From the NCBI GenBank assembly GCA_945869195.1, contig CAMBNV010000009.1, forward strand, positions 45,747-109,746: 64,000 nucleotides of DNA. Direction: 5' to 3'. Below, piece by piece: positions 24,592 through 33,510 of this stretch; within the stretch, counting starts at the first letter, position 1, and each line of letters starts with the position of its first letter. This stretch comes from Gemmatimonas phototrophica. Its GTDB lineage: Bacteria; Gemmatimonadota; Gemmatimonadetes; Gemmatimonadales; Gemmatimonadaceae. Made by a program: the position numbers and the translations under genes. Below the pieces are notes generated by a model, which was not told where the DNA came from, made no database searches, and worked only from the letters and a program-made list of their open reading frames with translations.

Positions 24592-26753
24592 GGGCGCTGT
24601 CCAAACTCGAGCACCAGTCGGGCGGGAGCCGGACTGTCCACCCGCTTCGCGATCCCCACTCCAATGGCGCCGCCAATGAACCGCAGGCTGAGACTCACCG
24701 TGGTGCGCGGGTGCCCTGTCGGCATCGACCCGAGCGAACCGACGGTCGCCAGCGCCGCCGCGGTCGAGGCACCACTCCATCCCGACTGCACACTCAACGC
24801 GACCGACGGGGCGACCGGTGGCACCCAGAAGCGATTGGTCAGCCGGATCGGTGCGCCGAGGTAGGGAAGCCGCCAGAGCGCGAGGGCGCGAAAGACCGCG
24901 GCCTGGTTCCCGGCGAACTCCTTATAGTCGTACCCCGGGAGGTTCTGGTTCTGTCCGAGTTCGAAGAGCTGCTGTGGTGGTGCGTCAGGATTGGTGAGAC
25001 CCAGATCGAGACGCGCACCGAGGGAAAACGGACCTCGGTTCGTACGCACGGTCAGGCGCGCTTCGGCGCGCTGGTAGTCGAGCGCTCCGGCGGCACGTTC
25101 AACATACAGGCGGGCGCCGACTCCGCTCCGCAGGAACTCCAGGGAGACGTCTGGGCGATATTCGAGCGTGAGCGCGCTCCGCGCGTAGGTCCCCTGCGCC
25201 ACCGGCCGGTTGGCCCGAAAGTCCTCGCCCAGACCCAGCGGACTCCGGGGCAGGTTCACCTGGACGTCATCATCAGACGCGTATCCCAGCTCGAGACGCA
25301 GCTGCGTTCGCTGACTTGGCCCGAAGAAGTGGAGCCAGTGGGCCGCCACGCTCCGTCGGTCGAGATAGTCGTAGTCGTCGCGGCCCAGCAACGCGCCGAC
25401 GGTCGAGCCCGAGTCATAGGGATTGCGGAAGTCGTTGGTGAGATCGAGTGAGCGCTGCGCGCGCAGCGCGTAGAGGCTCCGCCCTCGGCGATACTCCACT
25501 ACGGCGCGTCCGCGGGCCTCCTCCTCACCCCAAGACCAGCCGACGGCTCCACGCAGCGTCAGTCCGGGCGCCGCATCGCGGTAACGCAACACCGCGCCAA
25601 GCCCCGTGTAGACGCCCTCCACACGGTCCATCCGAAAAACGTCACCCAGTCGCTCGGTCTCGACGGAAAATCGCGGCGGGCCGACCGTGCTCCACTGCTC
25701 GGGCGCGACGTCGTTGAAGTCCTCGGCGCTCGCCATGGCGGTCATCTCGCCCAGTTCGCGGGTCCAGCGCGTGTAGGCGCTCAGGCTCTCGGGCGCGGCC
25801 ACGGCTAAACGAAATGGACGAATCGCGAGCGTGTCGCCCTCGGACCCCACGTCGAGACCCGGAGGCGCGGGGTCGAGTTCGCGATCGACGAAGCGCGTGA
25901 GGATGCGGAACACCGCGCGGTTCTCGCTGACCGTGTTCGATGTGGCGTGCGCCTCGAATCGCTGACGAGCCGGCAACCAGAACTGCCCTTCGGCCTCGGC
26001 GTTCACCGCTTCTACATAGGCGATGCCCTGCAGGCCCGCTTCCCTGAGGATATCGAACTGCGGTTTCGGACCGCCCACGACGGCGAAGTAACCCCGGAGC
26101 CGCACGAGGTGTCGCCGTGACGCGTCGAGGTCAATCTCGCCGAGAAAGACAACGCTCTTCGTCGGGAGGTTTTCGCGAAGGCTCACCATGACACGCACGA
26201 TCGGGATCTCGCGGTCGCCGCTGCGCAACGTGAAAACCGTGTCCCCGCCGGTGAAGCGATAGTAGCGCTCTCGGTCGGCGGCGAGGGGATGCACCGCATA
26301 GAGCGGCGTACCGCCGCGCCGGCTTTGTCGCCGCGCGGTGGCTGTCGTATCCCGTCCGAACAGCAGCGCAATCCGATTCCCATAGAGGGACGGGATCGCC
26401 CAGCCGCTCGCAAAGAAGCCGAGGCTCGAGAGCGACGCGCCGACCGCCTGCGACCGGTAGCCGCTCACCGTCTGCTCGTATTTTCCGGTGCGATCCCACC
26501 GGAGGGTGCTCGCGACCTGCTCGAGCGAGACCGACATCTCCATCCCTTCGGAGCGCCGGTTCCCGATCGAGATTTCGCTTTCGAGCTGCGCAGTATACCC
26601 CCCGAGCCCGGCCGGTACGCGCCGATTCAGCACGGCGGCTTCGGCGATGAGCGCGCGCAACGCCGGCGTGGCGTAGGTCGTGGAATCGCCTCGCTGGGTG
26701 ACGGTATCGGCACCGAGGGAGAGCGCGAGCAGGAGGGTGGAGAGGAGCGGCAC
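24588..26753 (-). CDS. Large envelope protein, probable outer-membrane beta-barrel
   Basis: 721 residues with a short signal peptide (MPLLSTLLLALSLGAD). The N-terminal 300 residues carry DUF5686-like features (VRVMVSLRENLPTKSVVFLGEIDLD, GYFAVVGGPKPQFDI). The C-terminal 350 residues are alternating amphipathic strands (LRGAVGWSWGEEEARGRAVVEYR, TVSLSLRFIGGAIGVGIAKR) like a beta-barrel. Surface or metabolite-uptake roles are possible; no substrate can be given. It is transcribed with the small exported protein downstream and is divergent from the DASS transporter. Confidence 0.6.
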   Translation of the reverse strand: MPLLSTLLLALSLGADTVTQRGDSTTYATPALRALIAEAAVLNRRVPAGLGGYTAQLESEISIGNRRSEGMEMSVSLEQVASTLRWDRTGKYEQTVSGYRSQAVGASLSSLGFFASGWAIPSLYGNRIALLFGRDTTATARRQSRRGGTPLYAVHPLAADRERYYRFTGGDTVFTLRSGDREIPIVRVMVSLRENLPTKSVVFLGEIDLDASRRHLVRLRGYFAVVGGPKPQFDILREAGLQGIAYVEAVNAEAEGQFWLPARQRFEAHATSNTVSENRAVFRILTRFVDRELDPAPPGLDVGSEGDTLAIRPFRLAVAAPESLSAYTRWTRELGEMTAMASAEDFNDVAPEQWSTVGPPRFSVETERLGDVFRMDRVEGVYTGLGAVLRYRDAAPGLTLRGAVGWSWGEEEARGRAVVEYRRGRSLYALRAQRSLDLTNDFRNPYDSGSTVGALLGRDDYDYLDRRSVAAHWLHFFGPSQRTQLRLELGYASDDDVQVNLPRSPLGLGEDFRANRPVAQGTYARSALTLEYRPDVSLEFLRSGVGARLYVERAAGALDYQRAEARLTVRTNRGPFSLGARLDLGLTNPDAPPQQLFELGQNQNLPGYDYKEFAGNQAAVFRALALWRLPYLGAPIRLTNRFWVPPVAPSVALSVQSGWSGASTAAALATVGSLGSMPTGHPRTTVSLSLRFIGGAIGVGIAKRVDSPAPARLVLEFGQRP

Positions 26754-26869
26754 GAGGCGGCCAAGGAAAATCGGTGGCGGCGAGACGCTCGCCCGCTACA
26801 GTCAGCAGTGAATAGCGAATTCTACACCGGCGCTTGCTCGACCGGCATCATCTGCACATTTATTCCGCG

Positions 26870-28360
26870 ATGGAATCCGCCCCCGCCAGCACGCCCGCCG
26901 TCCCGCCCGCCGTCCCGCCCGCCGTCGGCCGCGCCCGTACGGTCGCCATCATCGCCGGCCCCGTGATTGGATTGTCGCTCAGCGCCCTGGAACCGGGCGG
27001 CCTCACCGGCGCCGCGGCCGCCGTGCTCGGCGTCGCGCTCTGGATGGCCATCTGGTGGATCACGGAATGCCTTCCGCTCGCCATCACCGCCCTGTTGCCG
27101 ATCGCACTCTTCCCGGCGATGGGCGTCGCAACAACCCGCGAGGCCGCCGCCAGCTTCGCCAACGAGGTCGTCTTCCTCTACTTGGGCGGATTCCTTCTCG
27201 CCGCGGCGCTCGAGCACTGGCATGCGCATCATCGGATCGCTCTCGGCGTGATCGACAAGGTCGGGACGAGTTCGCGCCGGCTCGTGCTCGGCGTGATGCT
27301 CGCGACCGCGTTCGTCTCGATGTGGATTTCCAACACCGCGACCGCGGCGATGATGTACCCGATCGCAATGGCGATCGGCGCGCTCTTCGGCGCTGGCCAG
27401 GCGGCCCGCAGCCAGCGCGTCGCGCTCCTGCTCGGCGTCGCCTTCGCGGCGAGCATCGGCGGGATGGCCACGCTCATCGGCACGCCACCCAACCTGATCA
27501 TGGCCGGTGCGGCGCGCGAGTTGATCGGTGTCAACATCGACTTCTTCATGTTCCTCAAGTTCGGATTGCCCGTCGCACTAATCATGCTGCCCGTCTGTTG
27601 GGTGATGCTGGTCTTCGTCTTTCATCGCGAAGAGATCGAACTCGGCGCCGATGGTCTGGAGGTGTTACACGCCAAGCGGCGGGCGCTGGGTCGACTGATG
27701 GGGGGCGAGCGGAACGTCGTAATCGTGTTCGTCTGCGTGGCCCTCGCCTGGTTCTTCCGCGAGCCCAAGGAGATTGGTCCGATCAGAATTTTCGGCCTCA
27801 CGTCGGTGGTCAAGAGCTTGACCGATGCGGGCATCGCGGTGATTGGTGGGATCGCGCTCTTCGTCGTCCCGGGCCGCATGCGAGACGGCGGGACTCGACC
27901 CTTGCTCACCTGGCGCGAGGCGCGCGAGATCCCGTGGGATGTCCTTCTCCTCTTCGGTGGCGGCCTCTCGCTCGCGACCGCGATGGAGTCGAGCGGCCTC
28001 GCCGCACAGATTGGCGTCTGGATGGGGGGCCTGCAGGGCTTGCCGCTGCCGCTCGTGCTGATCGGCATCTCCGCCGCCACGGTCGTGGTGTCGGAGCTCG
28101 CCTCGAATACCGCCACCGCATCGATGGGGATGCCGATCGCCGTCTCGCTCGCGCACGCACTCGGCCAGCCCCCGCTGATGCTCATGGTGCTCGTGGGCCT
28201 CTCGGCTTCGATTGGGTTCGCGTTACCGATGGCGACGCCACCCAATGCCATCGTGTTCGGGAGCGGCGAACTGACGGTGCGCGACATGGCGCGCGCCGGA
28301 CTCGCGCTCGACGTCATCGGCATCCTCGTGATCGTCGGCGTGGTGCTCGTCGTCTTCTAG
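26870..28360 (+). CDS. DASS-family (SLC13) anion/sodium symporter
   Basis: About 496 residues, roughly 11 membrane segments. Both diagnostic SNT motifs of divalent-anion:Na+ symporters are present: ISNTATAAMM (near residue 160) and ASNTATASMGMP (near 420), with the ITECLPL signature in WWITECLPLAITALLP. Substrate would be a dicarboxylate, phosphate or sulfate. The ATG at 26870 is preferred to an in-frame TTG at 26834. The N-terminus carries a Pro/Ala/Val repeat of variable look. Divergent from the envelope protein gene. Confidence 0.9.
   Translation: MESAPASTPAVPPAVPPAVGRARTVAIIAGPVIGLSLSALEPGGLTGAAAAVLGVALWMAIWWITECLPLAITALLPIALFPAMGVATTREAAASFANEVVFLYLGGFLLAAALEHWHAHHRIALGVIDKVGTSSRRLVLGVMLATAFVSMWISNTATAAMMYPIAMAIGALFGAGQAARSQRVALLLGVAFAASIGGMATLIGTPPNLIMAGAARELIGVNIDFFMFLKFGLPVALIMLPVCWVMLVFVFHREEIELGADGLEVLHAKRRALGRLMGGERNVVIVFVCVALAWFFREPKEIGPIRIFGLTSVVKSLTDAGIAVIGGIALFVVPGRMRDGGTRPLLTWREAREIPWDVLLLFGGGLSLATAMESSGLAAQIGVWMGGLQGLPLPLVLIGISAATVVVSELASNTATASMGMPIAVSLAHALGQPPLMLMVLVGLSASIGFALPMATPPNAIVFGSGELTVRDMARAGLALDVIGILVIVGVVLVVF
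26892..26927 (+). repeat. 12-bp tandem repeat in the DASS transporter N-terminus
   Basis: Three copies of cgcccgccgtcc (last copy one change) encode PAVP repeats in the cytosolic N-terminal tail. The unit keeps the frame. Confidence 0.9.
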
Positions 28361-28390
28361 TCCCACGCCGTTCGATTATTGTTCTTGGTC

Positions 28391-28909
28391 ATGACCCGTC
28401 GCGACTATTCGTTCATCGCCGACGTCGACTCGCTCGACGCGTTACGGCGATTGCGCCGGGGCTGGGCCGCGTGGGAGCTGGCGGAGGGTGAGTTTCGCGT
28501 GCGCCTGCGGGAGGGGGGCACGGTGCGCGTGCACCTCGACCGCGCCGAGATCGAAACAGGGTTCGAGGTGTCATGCCTCGTCGCCGATTTCGTGCTGGAA
28601 GACTCGACGCTCCCGGCCCGTGACTCCGCCTTCACGTCACAGGCGAACGACGTCACCGTCTTTCGCGGGGTCACCTGGCTCGAGAAGCGACCCGAGCTCG
28701 GTGCCGACCATTCGGTCCAGTTCAGTGGAAGCGCGGCAATCGAGATCCCTGACTCGGCGGTCGCCAAGTGTGACTTCACCGATGCCATCGTCATCTCGAG
28801 CGAAGGGACCGCGATACTCGTGCGTCTGGCACTGCGGCCGGGTTGGCTAGAGGTGGTGACCGACCCCGAGGCCGTCGCCAAGTTTCTTGAAATCAGGGAC
28901 TTTGGGTGA
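28391..28909 (+). CDS. Hypothetical protein
   Basis: About 172 residues, no signal peptide or membrane segment. Mixed alpha/beta composition with a C-terminal beta-rich part (DAIVISSEGTAILVRLALRPGWLEVV). No family recognised. ATG at 28391; an in-frame TTG at 28379 is possible. It follows the transporter by about 30 bp, so could be co-transcribed. It ends just before the disrupted tag region. Confidence 0.5.
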   Translation: MTRRDYSFIADVDSLDALRRLRRGWAAWELAEGEFRVRLREGGTVRVHLDRAEIETGFEVSCLVADFVLEDSTLPARDSAFTSQANDVTVFRGVTWLEKRPELGADHSVQFSGSAAIEIPDSAVAKCDFTDAIVISSEGTAILVRLALRPGWLEVVTDPEAVAKFLEIRDFG

Positions 28910-28929
28910 GCGCTCCGCTCGCGACCGGC

Positions 28930-29080
28930 CTTCAGGGCGACAAGCAGGGCGTTGGCCTGACAGCCTTCAAGTGAGCGCTTCTCGAAGAGTCGCACCTCGT
29001 CGGTGACGGGGGTGCCCCACTCGGTGTCGTGGTACTGCACAGAGAGCTCGTCCGTCCCGCACCACCAGCACCGGCCACCC
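28930..29080 (-). pseudogene. tag: N-terminal remnant of DNA-3-methyladenine glycosylase I
   Basis: On the minus strand the frame reads RCWWCGTDELSVQYHDTEWG, then TPVTDEVRLFEKRSLEGCQA. This matches the N-terminal 45 or so residues of Tag (zinc Cys, YHDxEWG, LFExxxLEGxQA). There is no start codon at the expected place, and the match fades after about residue 50. The C-terminal piece of the same family lies on the opposite strand beginning at the same position, so the gene is broken by rearrangement. Confidence 0.75.
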
Positions 29081-29200
29081 TGTCGAAGGCGCTCAAACAG
29101 CGCGGCTGGCGCTTCGTCGGACCGACCACGATGTATCCCCTCTTTCAGGCGATGGGCCTCGTCAACGACCCTGCGGAGGGCTGTCACCGTCGCCCGCTAG
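29077..29200 (+). pseudogene. tag: C-terminal remnant of DNA-3-methyladenine glycosylase I
   Basis: On the plus strand the frame reads LSKALKQRGWRFVGPTTMY, then PLFQAMGLVNDPAEGCHR. This is the conserved C-terminal helix and zinc-site region of Tag (RGFxFVGPTxxYxFMQAxGxVNDH-x-x-x-C). The final His of NDH reads Pro. It abuts the N-terminal remnant head to head near 29080. The middle third of the gene is missing. Confidence 0.75.
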
Positions 29201-29232
29201 CCGAGCCGGCGCGCGCCGCGACGCGGGTACCC

Positions 29233-30231
29233 TCATCGGCCGCCGGGCCTCTGTCGCCGATCCGCGAGCCAACTCGCGACCCCGCCGCCGATCAGGACCA
29301 GGAAGATCACGCCTAGCAACCAGAAGTTTGCATTGTCGCCGAACCAGGCCGTGATCCAGTCGGCCGCGAGCATCTTCACGCCGACGATCGCGAGCACGAG
29401 TGCCAGCGACACCTTGAGGTACCGGAACTTCTGAATGAGCCCCGCGAGGCCGAAGTAGAGCGACCGCAGGCACAGAATGGCAAAGACGTTCGACGTGAAG
29501 ACAATGAACGGGTCGGCCGTGATGGCGAAGATCGCGGGGATCGAGTCGACCGCGAAGATCAGGTCGGTCGTCTCCACGAGCACCAGCGCGACCGCGAGTG
29601 GCGTGAGGAAGCGACGCCCGTTGAGCTCGACGAGGAAATGATGCTCGTGAAAGTGATCGGTGACGGGGAAGTGCCGACGCAGCCAGCGCGTGACCCAGCT
29701 CTCGACCTCCTCTTCTTTTTCTTGGGTGCTCTGAAAGAGCATCCGCACGCCGGTGAAGATAAGGAAGGCGCCGAAGACCAGGAGCAGCCAGTGGTACCGC
29801 GCGACAAGCTGCGCACCCACGCCGATCATGGTGCCGCGCAGGACGAGTGCACCGAGGATGCCCCAGAAAAGCACGCGGTGCTGGTACTTGAGCGGAACCC
29901 GTAGGTGCTCGAAAATCAGTGCGATGACAAACACGTTATCCATCGACAGGCTCAGTTCTACCACGTAGCCCGTGAGGAACTTCACCGCAGCCAGTCGACC
30001 ACTGTTCGGTTGGCCGTCGACCGCGTCGATCACGTTGCCGAGCCCGAGCCAGTGCCTGTTATATGCAAAATAAATGAAGACGGCGAACAGGATCGCCATC
30101 ACCACCGTGCCGGCCGTGAAGAGCATCGCCTCGCGTAGCGTTGGTGCGTGCGACTTCTTATTGAAGACGCCGAGGTCGAGCGCCAGCACGAGCGCGACGA
30201 ATAGAAGGAATCCGCTCCACGCCCAGATCAT
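29233..30231 (-). CDS. TerC/Alx-family integral membrane protein
   Basis: About 332 residues, 8-9 membrane segments. The family motif SLSMDNVFVIALIF (with the key Asp) is near residue 95, and the second Asp motif is VETTDLIFAVDSIPAIFAI. A charged, His-rich cytosolic loop (HFPVTDHFHEHHF) lies between. The family is linked to tellurite resistance and manganese/metal export with assembly of secreted metalloproteins. Its ATG overlaps the stop of the ArsC-like gene (ATGA), so both are one operon. Confidence 0.88.
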   Translation of the reverse strand: MIWAWSGFLLFVALVLALDLGVFNKKSHAPTLREAMLFTAGTVVMAILFAVFIYFAYNRHWLGLGNVIDAVDGQPNSGRLAAVKFLTGYVVELSLSMDNVFVIALIFEHLRVPLKYQHRVLFWGILGALVLRGTMIGVGAQLVARYHWLLLVFGAFLIFTGVRMLFQSTQEKEEEVESWVTRWLRRHFPVTDHFHEHHFLVELNGRRFLTPLAVALVLVETTDLIFAVDSIPAIFAITADPFIVFTSNVFAILCLRSLYFGLAGLIQKFRYLKVSLALVLAIVGVKMLAADWITAWFGDNANFWLLGVIFLVLIGGGVASWLADRRQRPGGR

Positions 30232-30587
30232 CGGGCGCGGTCCCCTTCAATCCAACTGGCCCAGGTCGGCTCCTCTACGCCCAGTGTGAGTTTGCCGCCG
30301 AATCGCGTGAGGGGCTTCCTGAGCAAGAGGGGTTCCTCGCAGAGCAACGTCAGCCAGCGCTCGTCGGGAAGGCGCGACGCGCCCAACCCGAGCTCCTGGT
30401 ACCGCTTCGACTCCTTTTCGATCATCGGGGTGAGCCCGAACTTCTGCACAAAGCGTTGGAGTTCGCCCCTGCTGGCGGCGCGCTCCTTGAGATCAACGAA
30501 GTGTACTTTCACCCGCCGCTCGCTCCAGAATCGGAGAGCCCGGCGGGTGTCCTGGTCCTTTTGGGTCCCGAACAGCTGCACTTCCAC
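30228..30587 (-). CDS. ArsC/Spx-like thioredoxin-fold protein lacking the catalytic Cys
   Basis: 119 residues with the ArsC-like fold: the beta-alpha start MEVQLFGTQKDQDTRRALRFW, then VHFVDLKERAASRGELQRF and LLRKPLTRFGGKLTLG (the conserved R-P-h motif before the last strand). In active members the first loop holds C-x-T-C or a single Cys; here it is FGTQKDQDT with none. It cannot be an arsenate reductase by the known mechanism. It is coupled by ATGA to terC. Perhaps it is a binding or regulatory version. Confidence 0.75.
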   Translation of the reverse strand: MEVQLFGTQKDQDTRRALRFWSERRVKVHFVDLKERAASRGELQRFVQKFGLTPMIEKESKRYQELGLGASRLPDERWLTLLCEEPLLLRKPLTRFGGKLTLGVEEPTWASWIEGDRAR

Positions 30588-30666
30588 CCCGTCGCCCCCT
30601 GATATTTCGTATTCTGCGCGCCCCCCTGGGCCGGTACAGCGAACGCTGGAATCTATCGAGTTCCCC

Positions 30667-31647
30667 CTGACAAATCACCCGCCCTTTCGCCCCGCCTGGT
30701 GGCTGCCCGGTCCGCATCTGCCGACGGTCTGGGGCAAGCTCGCGCGGCGCGTTCCCGACGCGCACCAGCGGGTGGTGCGCTGGCCGACGCCCGACGGCGA
30801 CGCGGTCTCGGTGGCGCAGGTCGACGCGCAGTCTCCGGACGCGCCGATGCTCGTGCTCCTGCACGGACTGGAGGGCACCGTGCACTCCCAGTATGCCCAG
30901 GGCTTTATGCACCTGGCGCGCGCGCGCGGCTGGGCCGCGACCCTCCTAATCTTTCGCACCTGCGACGGTCTGATTCCCTCGGTGCCGCGACTCTATCACT
31001 CAGGCGAAACGACCGACCTCGCTCATGTCATCCGGCGTCTCGTGGCCGAGCGCCCCGGGCGACCGATTCTCCTCGCGGGCGTCTCGCTCGGCGGCAACGT
31101 GCTGCTCAAGTGGCTCGGGGAGCAGGGTCGTGCTGTCCCAGCGGAGATCCGCGGTGCGGCGGCGATTTCAACTCCGTTCGACCTGGCCGCCGGGAGTCGG
31201 TTTCTCGAGCAGGGCTTCTCTCGCGTCTACGTTCGGCACTTTGTTCGGTCGCTCCGGCAGAAGGCGCTCGCGACGCTCGCGCGTCACCCAGGATTGACGG
31301 TCGATCGGGAGCGGGTACTTGCGGCGCGTAGTTTCTGGGAGTTCGACGAGGTGTTTACCGGCCCGGCGCATGGCTTTGCCGGTGCAGAGGACTACTACGC
31401 TCGTTCAAGCTCAATTCATTTCGTGACAAACATCCGAGCGCCCACCTTGCTCTACTCCTCGCGCGACGACCCCTTTCTTCCACCCGCTGTTCTCGATCAG
31501 GTTCGCGTGCTCGCCCGTACCAACGAAGCGCTCACGGTCGACTTCACGCCAAGGGGCGGACATGTCGGCTGGGTCTCTGGACACCCTTGGGCCCCGTCGT
31601 ACCCGATGGAAGGTCATGTGACGCGTTGGTTGGAGGAGCGTCTTTGA
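30667..31647 (+). CDS. YheT-like alpha/beta hydrolase
   Basis: About 326 residues. It has the YheT/ABHD1-3 pattern: HPPFRPAWWLPGPHLPTVWG at the N-terminus, LVLLHGLEGT (oxyanion loop), LAGVSLGGNVLLKWLG (nucleophile Ser), SSRDDPFLP (acid) and RGGHVGW (His). The conserved block begins before any ATG, GTG or TTG in frame. I use a CTG at 30667 as a placeholder, and the true start may be CTG or ATT nearby. Divergent from the ArsC-like gene. Confidence 0.78.
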   Translation: MTNHPPFRPAWWLPGPHLPTVWGKLARRVPDAHQRVVRWPTPDGDAVSVAQVDAQSPDAPMLVLLHGLEGTVHSQYAQGFMHLARARGWAATLLIFRTCDGLIPSVPRLYHSGETTDLAHVIRRLVAERPGRPILLAGVSLGGNVLLKWLGEQGRAVPAEIRGAAAISTPFDLAAGSRFLEQGFSRVYVRHFVRSLRQKALATLARHPGLTVDRERVLAARSFWEFDEVFTGPAHGFAGAEDYYARSSSIHFVTNIRAPTLLYSSRDDPFLPPAVLDQVRVLARTNEALTVDFTPRGGHVGWVSGHPWAPSYPMEGHVTRWLEERL

Positions 31648-31699
31648 GTGATTAGATTTTCCTGATTCGAGTTCTCTACCATTACGCGGGGATAGGTCT

Positions 31700-32899
31700 T
31701 TGAGCAGTACCTCCGACGAGTTCCACGACGACATCATCTATCCGAATACCGCGGCATTCATCTTTGTCCACCTCGCGCCGCTCGCCGCGTTCTGGACCGG
31801 GGTCACCACGACCTCGATCGTGCTCGCGATCACGCTCTACGTTGTCCGGATGTTCGGTGTCACGGCTGGCTATCATCGGTATTTTTCGCACCGGTCGTTC
31901 AAGACGTCGCGGTTTGGTCAGTTCTGCTTCGCGTTTCTGGCGATGACCTCGACACAAAAGTCGGTCCTCTGGTGGGCGGCGCTCCATCGCCATCACCATC
32001 GGCACTCCGACACCGAGCTGGACATCCATTCGCCCGTGAACCGCAGCTTCTATTATTCGCATCTCGGGTGGATCTTCGATCAGAGGAATGACGCGACACG
32101 TCACGACGAGGTCCCGGACCTCGCCAAGTATCCGGAGCTCGCGTTCCTCGACCGTCATCAGCTGCTCCCCGCCCTCGCACTCGGCGTCGCCTGCTTCCTG
32201 ATCGACGGGCTGCCGGGACTCCTGATCGGCTTTTTCCTCAGTACGGTGTTCCTGTACCACGGCACTTTTTTCATTAACTCGCTGGCCCATGTGCATGGCA
32301 ACCAGCGCTATGTGACCGGCGACGACTCGCGCAACAACTGGTGGCTCGCGGTGATCACGTTGGGGGAGGGGTGGCACAACAACCACCACGCCTATCAGCG
32401 CTCGACGCGACAGGGCTTTCGCTGGTACGAGATCGACATCACGTACTACGTGCTCAAGGCGATGAGCTGGGTCGGTCTCGTCTGGGATCTCGGTGTGCCG
32501 CCCGCTGAGGTCGTCCGCAACGAGCGTCGTGTGGGGACCGCGGTCCTCGAGCGCGTCGCGCGCCAGCTGGCCGAGCGCTTCCGGGCTGGAGCCTTTGCGG
32601 CGCAGGTCGCACAGGCCCGCGCGCAGGCGCGCGAAGGGTTTGACCGGCACCCCAACCTGATCGAGCTGCGCGCGAATCTGGCCGCGGGTCAGACACGTGC
32701 CGAAGAGGCGTGGACAGAACTGCAGCTACACCTCCCGCATCTCCCGCACCTGCCATCGATGGCCGAGATCCGCGCCCGTGGAGTACAGATGTTTGCCGAC
32801 GGGCCATCGACCGACGAGATCGTTGCCCGGGCGCGGCAGGTAATCGCCGAACGATTCAGCGTCGAGCTCTTCCCAGAGCTTCACCCGGCCTTCGCGTAG
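31700..32899 (+). CDS. Membrane fatty-acid desaturase (stearoyl-CoA delta-9 type)
   Basis: About 399 residues. The three His boxes are intact: HRYFSHR (residues 58-64), HRHHHRHSD (97-105) and HNNHHA (230-235), with four membrane segments and NSLAHVHGNQRY between. It introduces a double bond in acyl chains with a di-iron centre. The C-terminal 110 residues are a helical, Ala/Arg-rich extension beyond the catalytic part. Start TTG at 31700. A strong hairpin follows the stop. Confidence 0.9.
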   Translation: MSSTSDEFHDDIIYPNTAAFIFVHLAPLAAFWTGVTTTSIVLAITLYVVRMFGVTAGYHRYFSHRSFKTSRFGQFCFAFLAMTSTQKSVLWWAALHRHHHRHSDTELDIHSPVNRSFYYSHLGWIFDQRNDATRHDEVPDLAKYPELAFLDRHQLLPALALGVACFLIDGLPGLLIGFFLSTVFLYHGTFFINSLAHVHGNQRYVTGDDSRNNWWLAVITLGEGWHNNHHAYQRSTRQGFRWYEIDITYYVLKAMSWVGLVWDLGVPPAEVVRNERRVGTAVLERVARQLAERFRAGAFAAQVAQARAQAREGFDRHPNLIELRANLAAGQTRAEEAWTELQLHLPHLPHLPSMAEIRARGVQMFADGPSTDEIVARARQVIAERFSVELFPELHPAFA

Positions 32900-32931
32900 G
32901 CACTGCCCCGCGCGGCACGATCGTGGCAGTT

Positions 32932-32960
32932 GATGGGGATGGCGCAATGCCATCCCCATC
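32932..32960 (+). terminator. Perfect 12-bp stem-loop after the desaturase gene
   Basis: GATGGGGATGGC-gcaat-GCCATCCCCATC lies 33 bp past the desaturase stop. There is no T-run, so it may be an mRNA-stabilising hairpin. The only ATG upstream in frame with the following pseudogene is inside this hairpin. Confidence 0.7.
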
Positions 32961-32994
32961 TGCGTTCCACCCGCATTCCCTTGGAGTCCTTCAC

Positions 32995-33510
32995 ATCCGA
33001 CTGCCGTTCATCGCGCGCCTCTTCTTGACCGGCGTCGGTGTCTCCGTCGCCGCCTGTGCGGTGCAGGCACCGCAGCGCCAGAGCGCCCCCGGGGTCCTCG
33101 ACGTCGCGTCGCGACTGCACTCCTCCACGCGTCATGCGGAGTGGGCGATGAACCCTGTCGCGCCCGGAAGCGCAGACTCGGTCGCAGCCTACGTGGTCTA
33201 TCCCGAGCGTCGCAGAAAGGCGCCCGTCGTCGTTCTGGTTCATGAGATCTTTGGACTCTCCAGTTGGGTTCGCGGCGGCGCGACCACCGACTCCCTCGCC
33301 ATCCGCGCCCTCGCGCGCACCGCCTGGGTGTCGCGACCGGACCGGATCGTCCTCAAGGACATCGACAGCTATATGCGAGGGCGCGAGCGGGGCGAGCTGC
33401 CAGAGATCCTGCGTGACGCGCTACTGGCCGCCGGTGCGTCGACGACGGTGCTCGATCAGGTGCTCGACGAGCGCGAACGAGCCATCCAGCTGGTTCAGAA
33501 CTGGACCTGA
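32995..33510 (+). pseudogene. Chimeric remnant: dienelactone hydrolase start joined to a cyanophycin-synthetase-like tail
   Basis: The frame opens with a lipoprotein signal (IRLPFIARLFLTGVGVSVAACA), then a dienelactone-hydrolase N-terminus (YVVYPERRRKAPVVVLVHEIFGLSSWVR). After about residue 95 it switches to LARTAWVSRPDRIVLKDI, then RGRERGELPEILRDALLAAG, which resembles the Mur-ligase-like C-terminus of cyanophycin synthetases. Neither half is complete, and the hydrolase catalytic residues are missing. The expected ATG reads ATC (32995), about 8 bp after a ggag site. It looks like a deletion fusion. The tail assignment is from memory of the family and moderate. Confidence 0.6.

Noticed and set aside
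30228..30587. Active arsenate reductase
   Set aside because: No Cys in the catalytic loop, so the known thiol mechanism is impossible.
32947..32949. ATG as start of the DLH-like ORF
   Set aside because: It lies within the loop/stem of a perfect 12-bp hairpin after the desaturase and would put non-signal residues before a normal lipoprotein signal.
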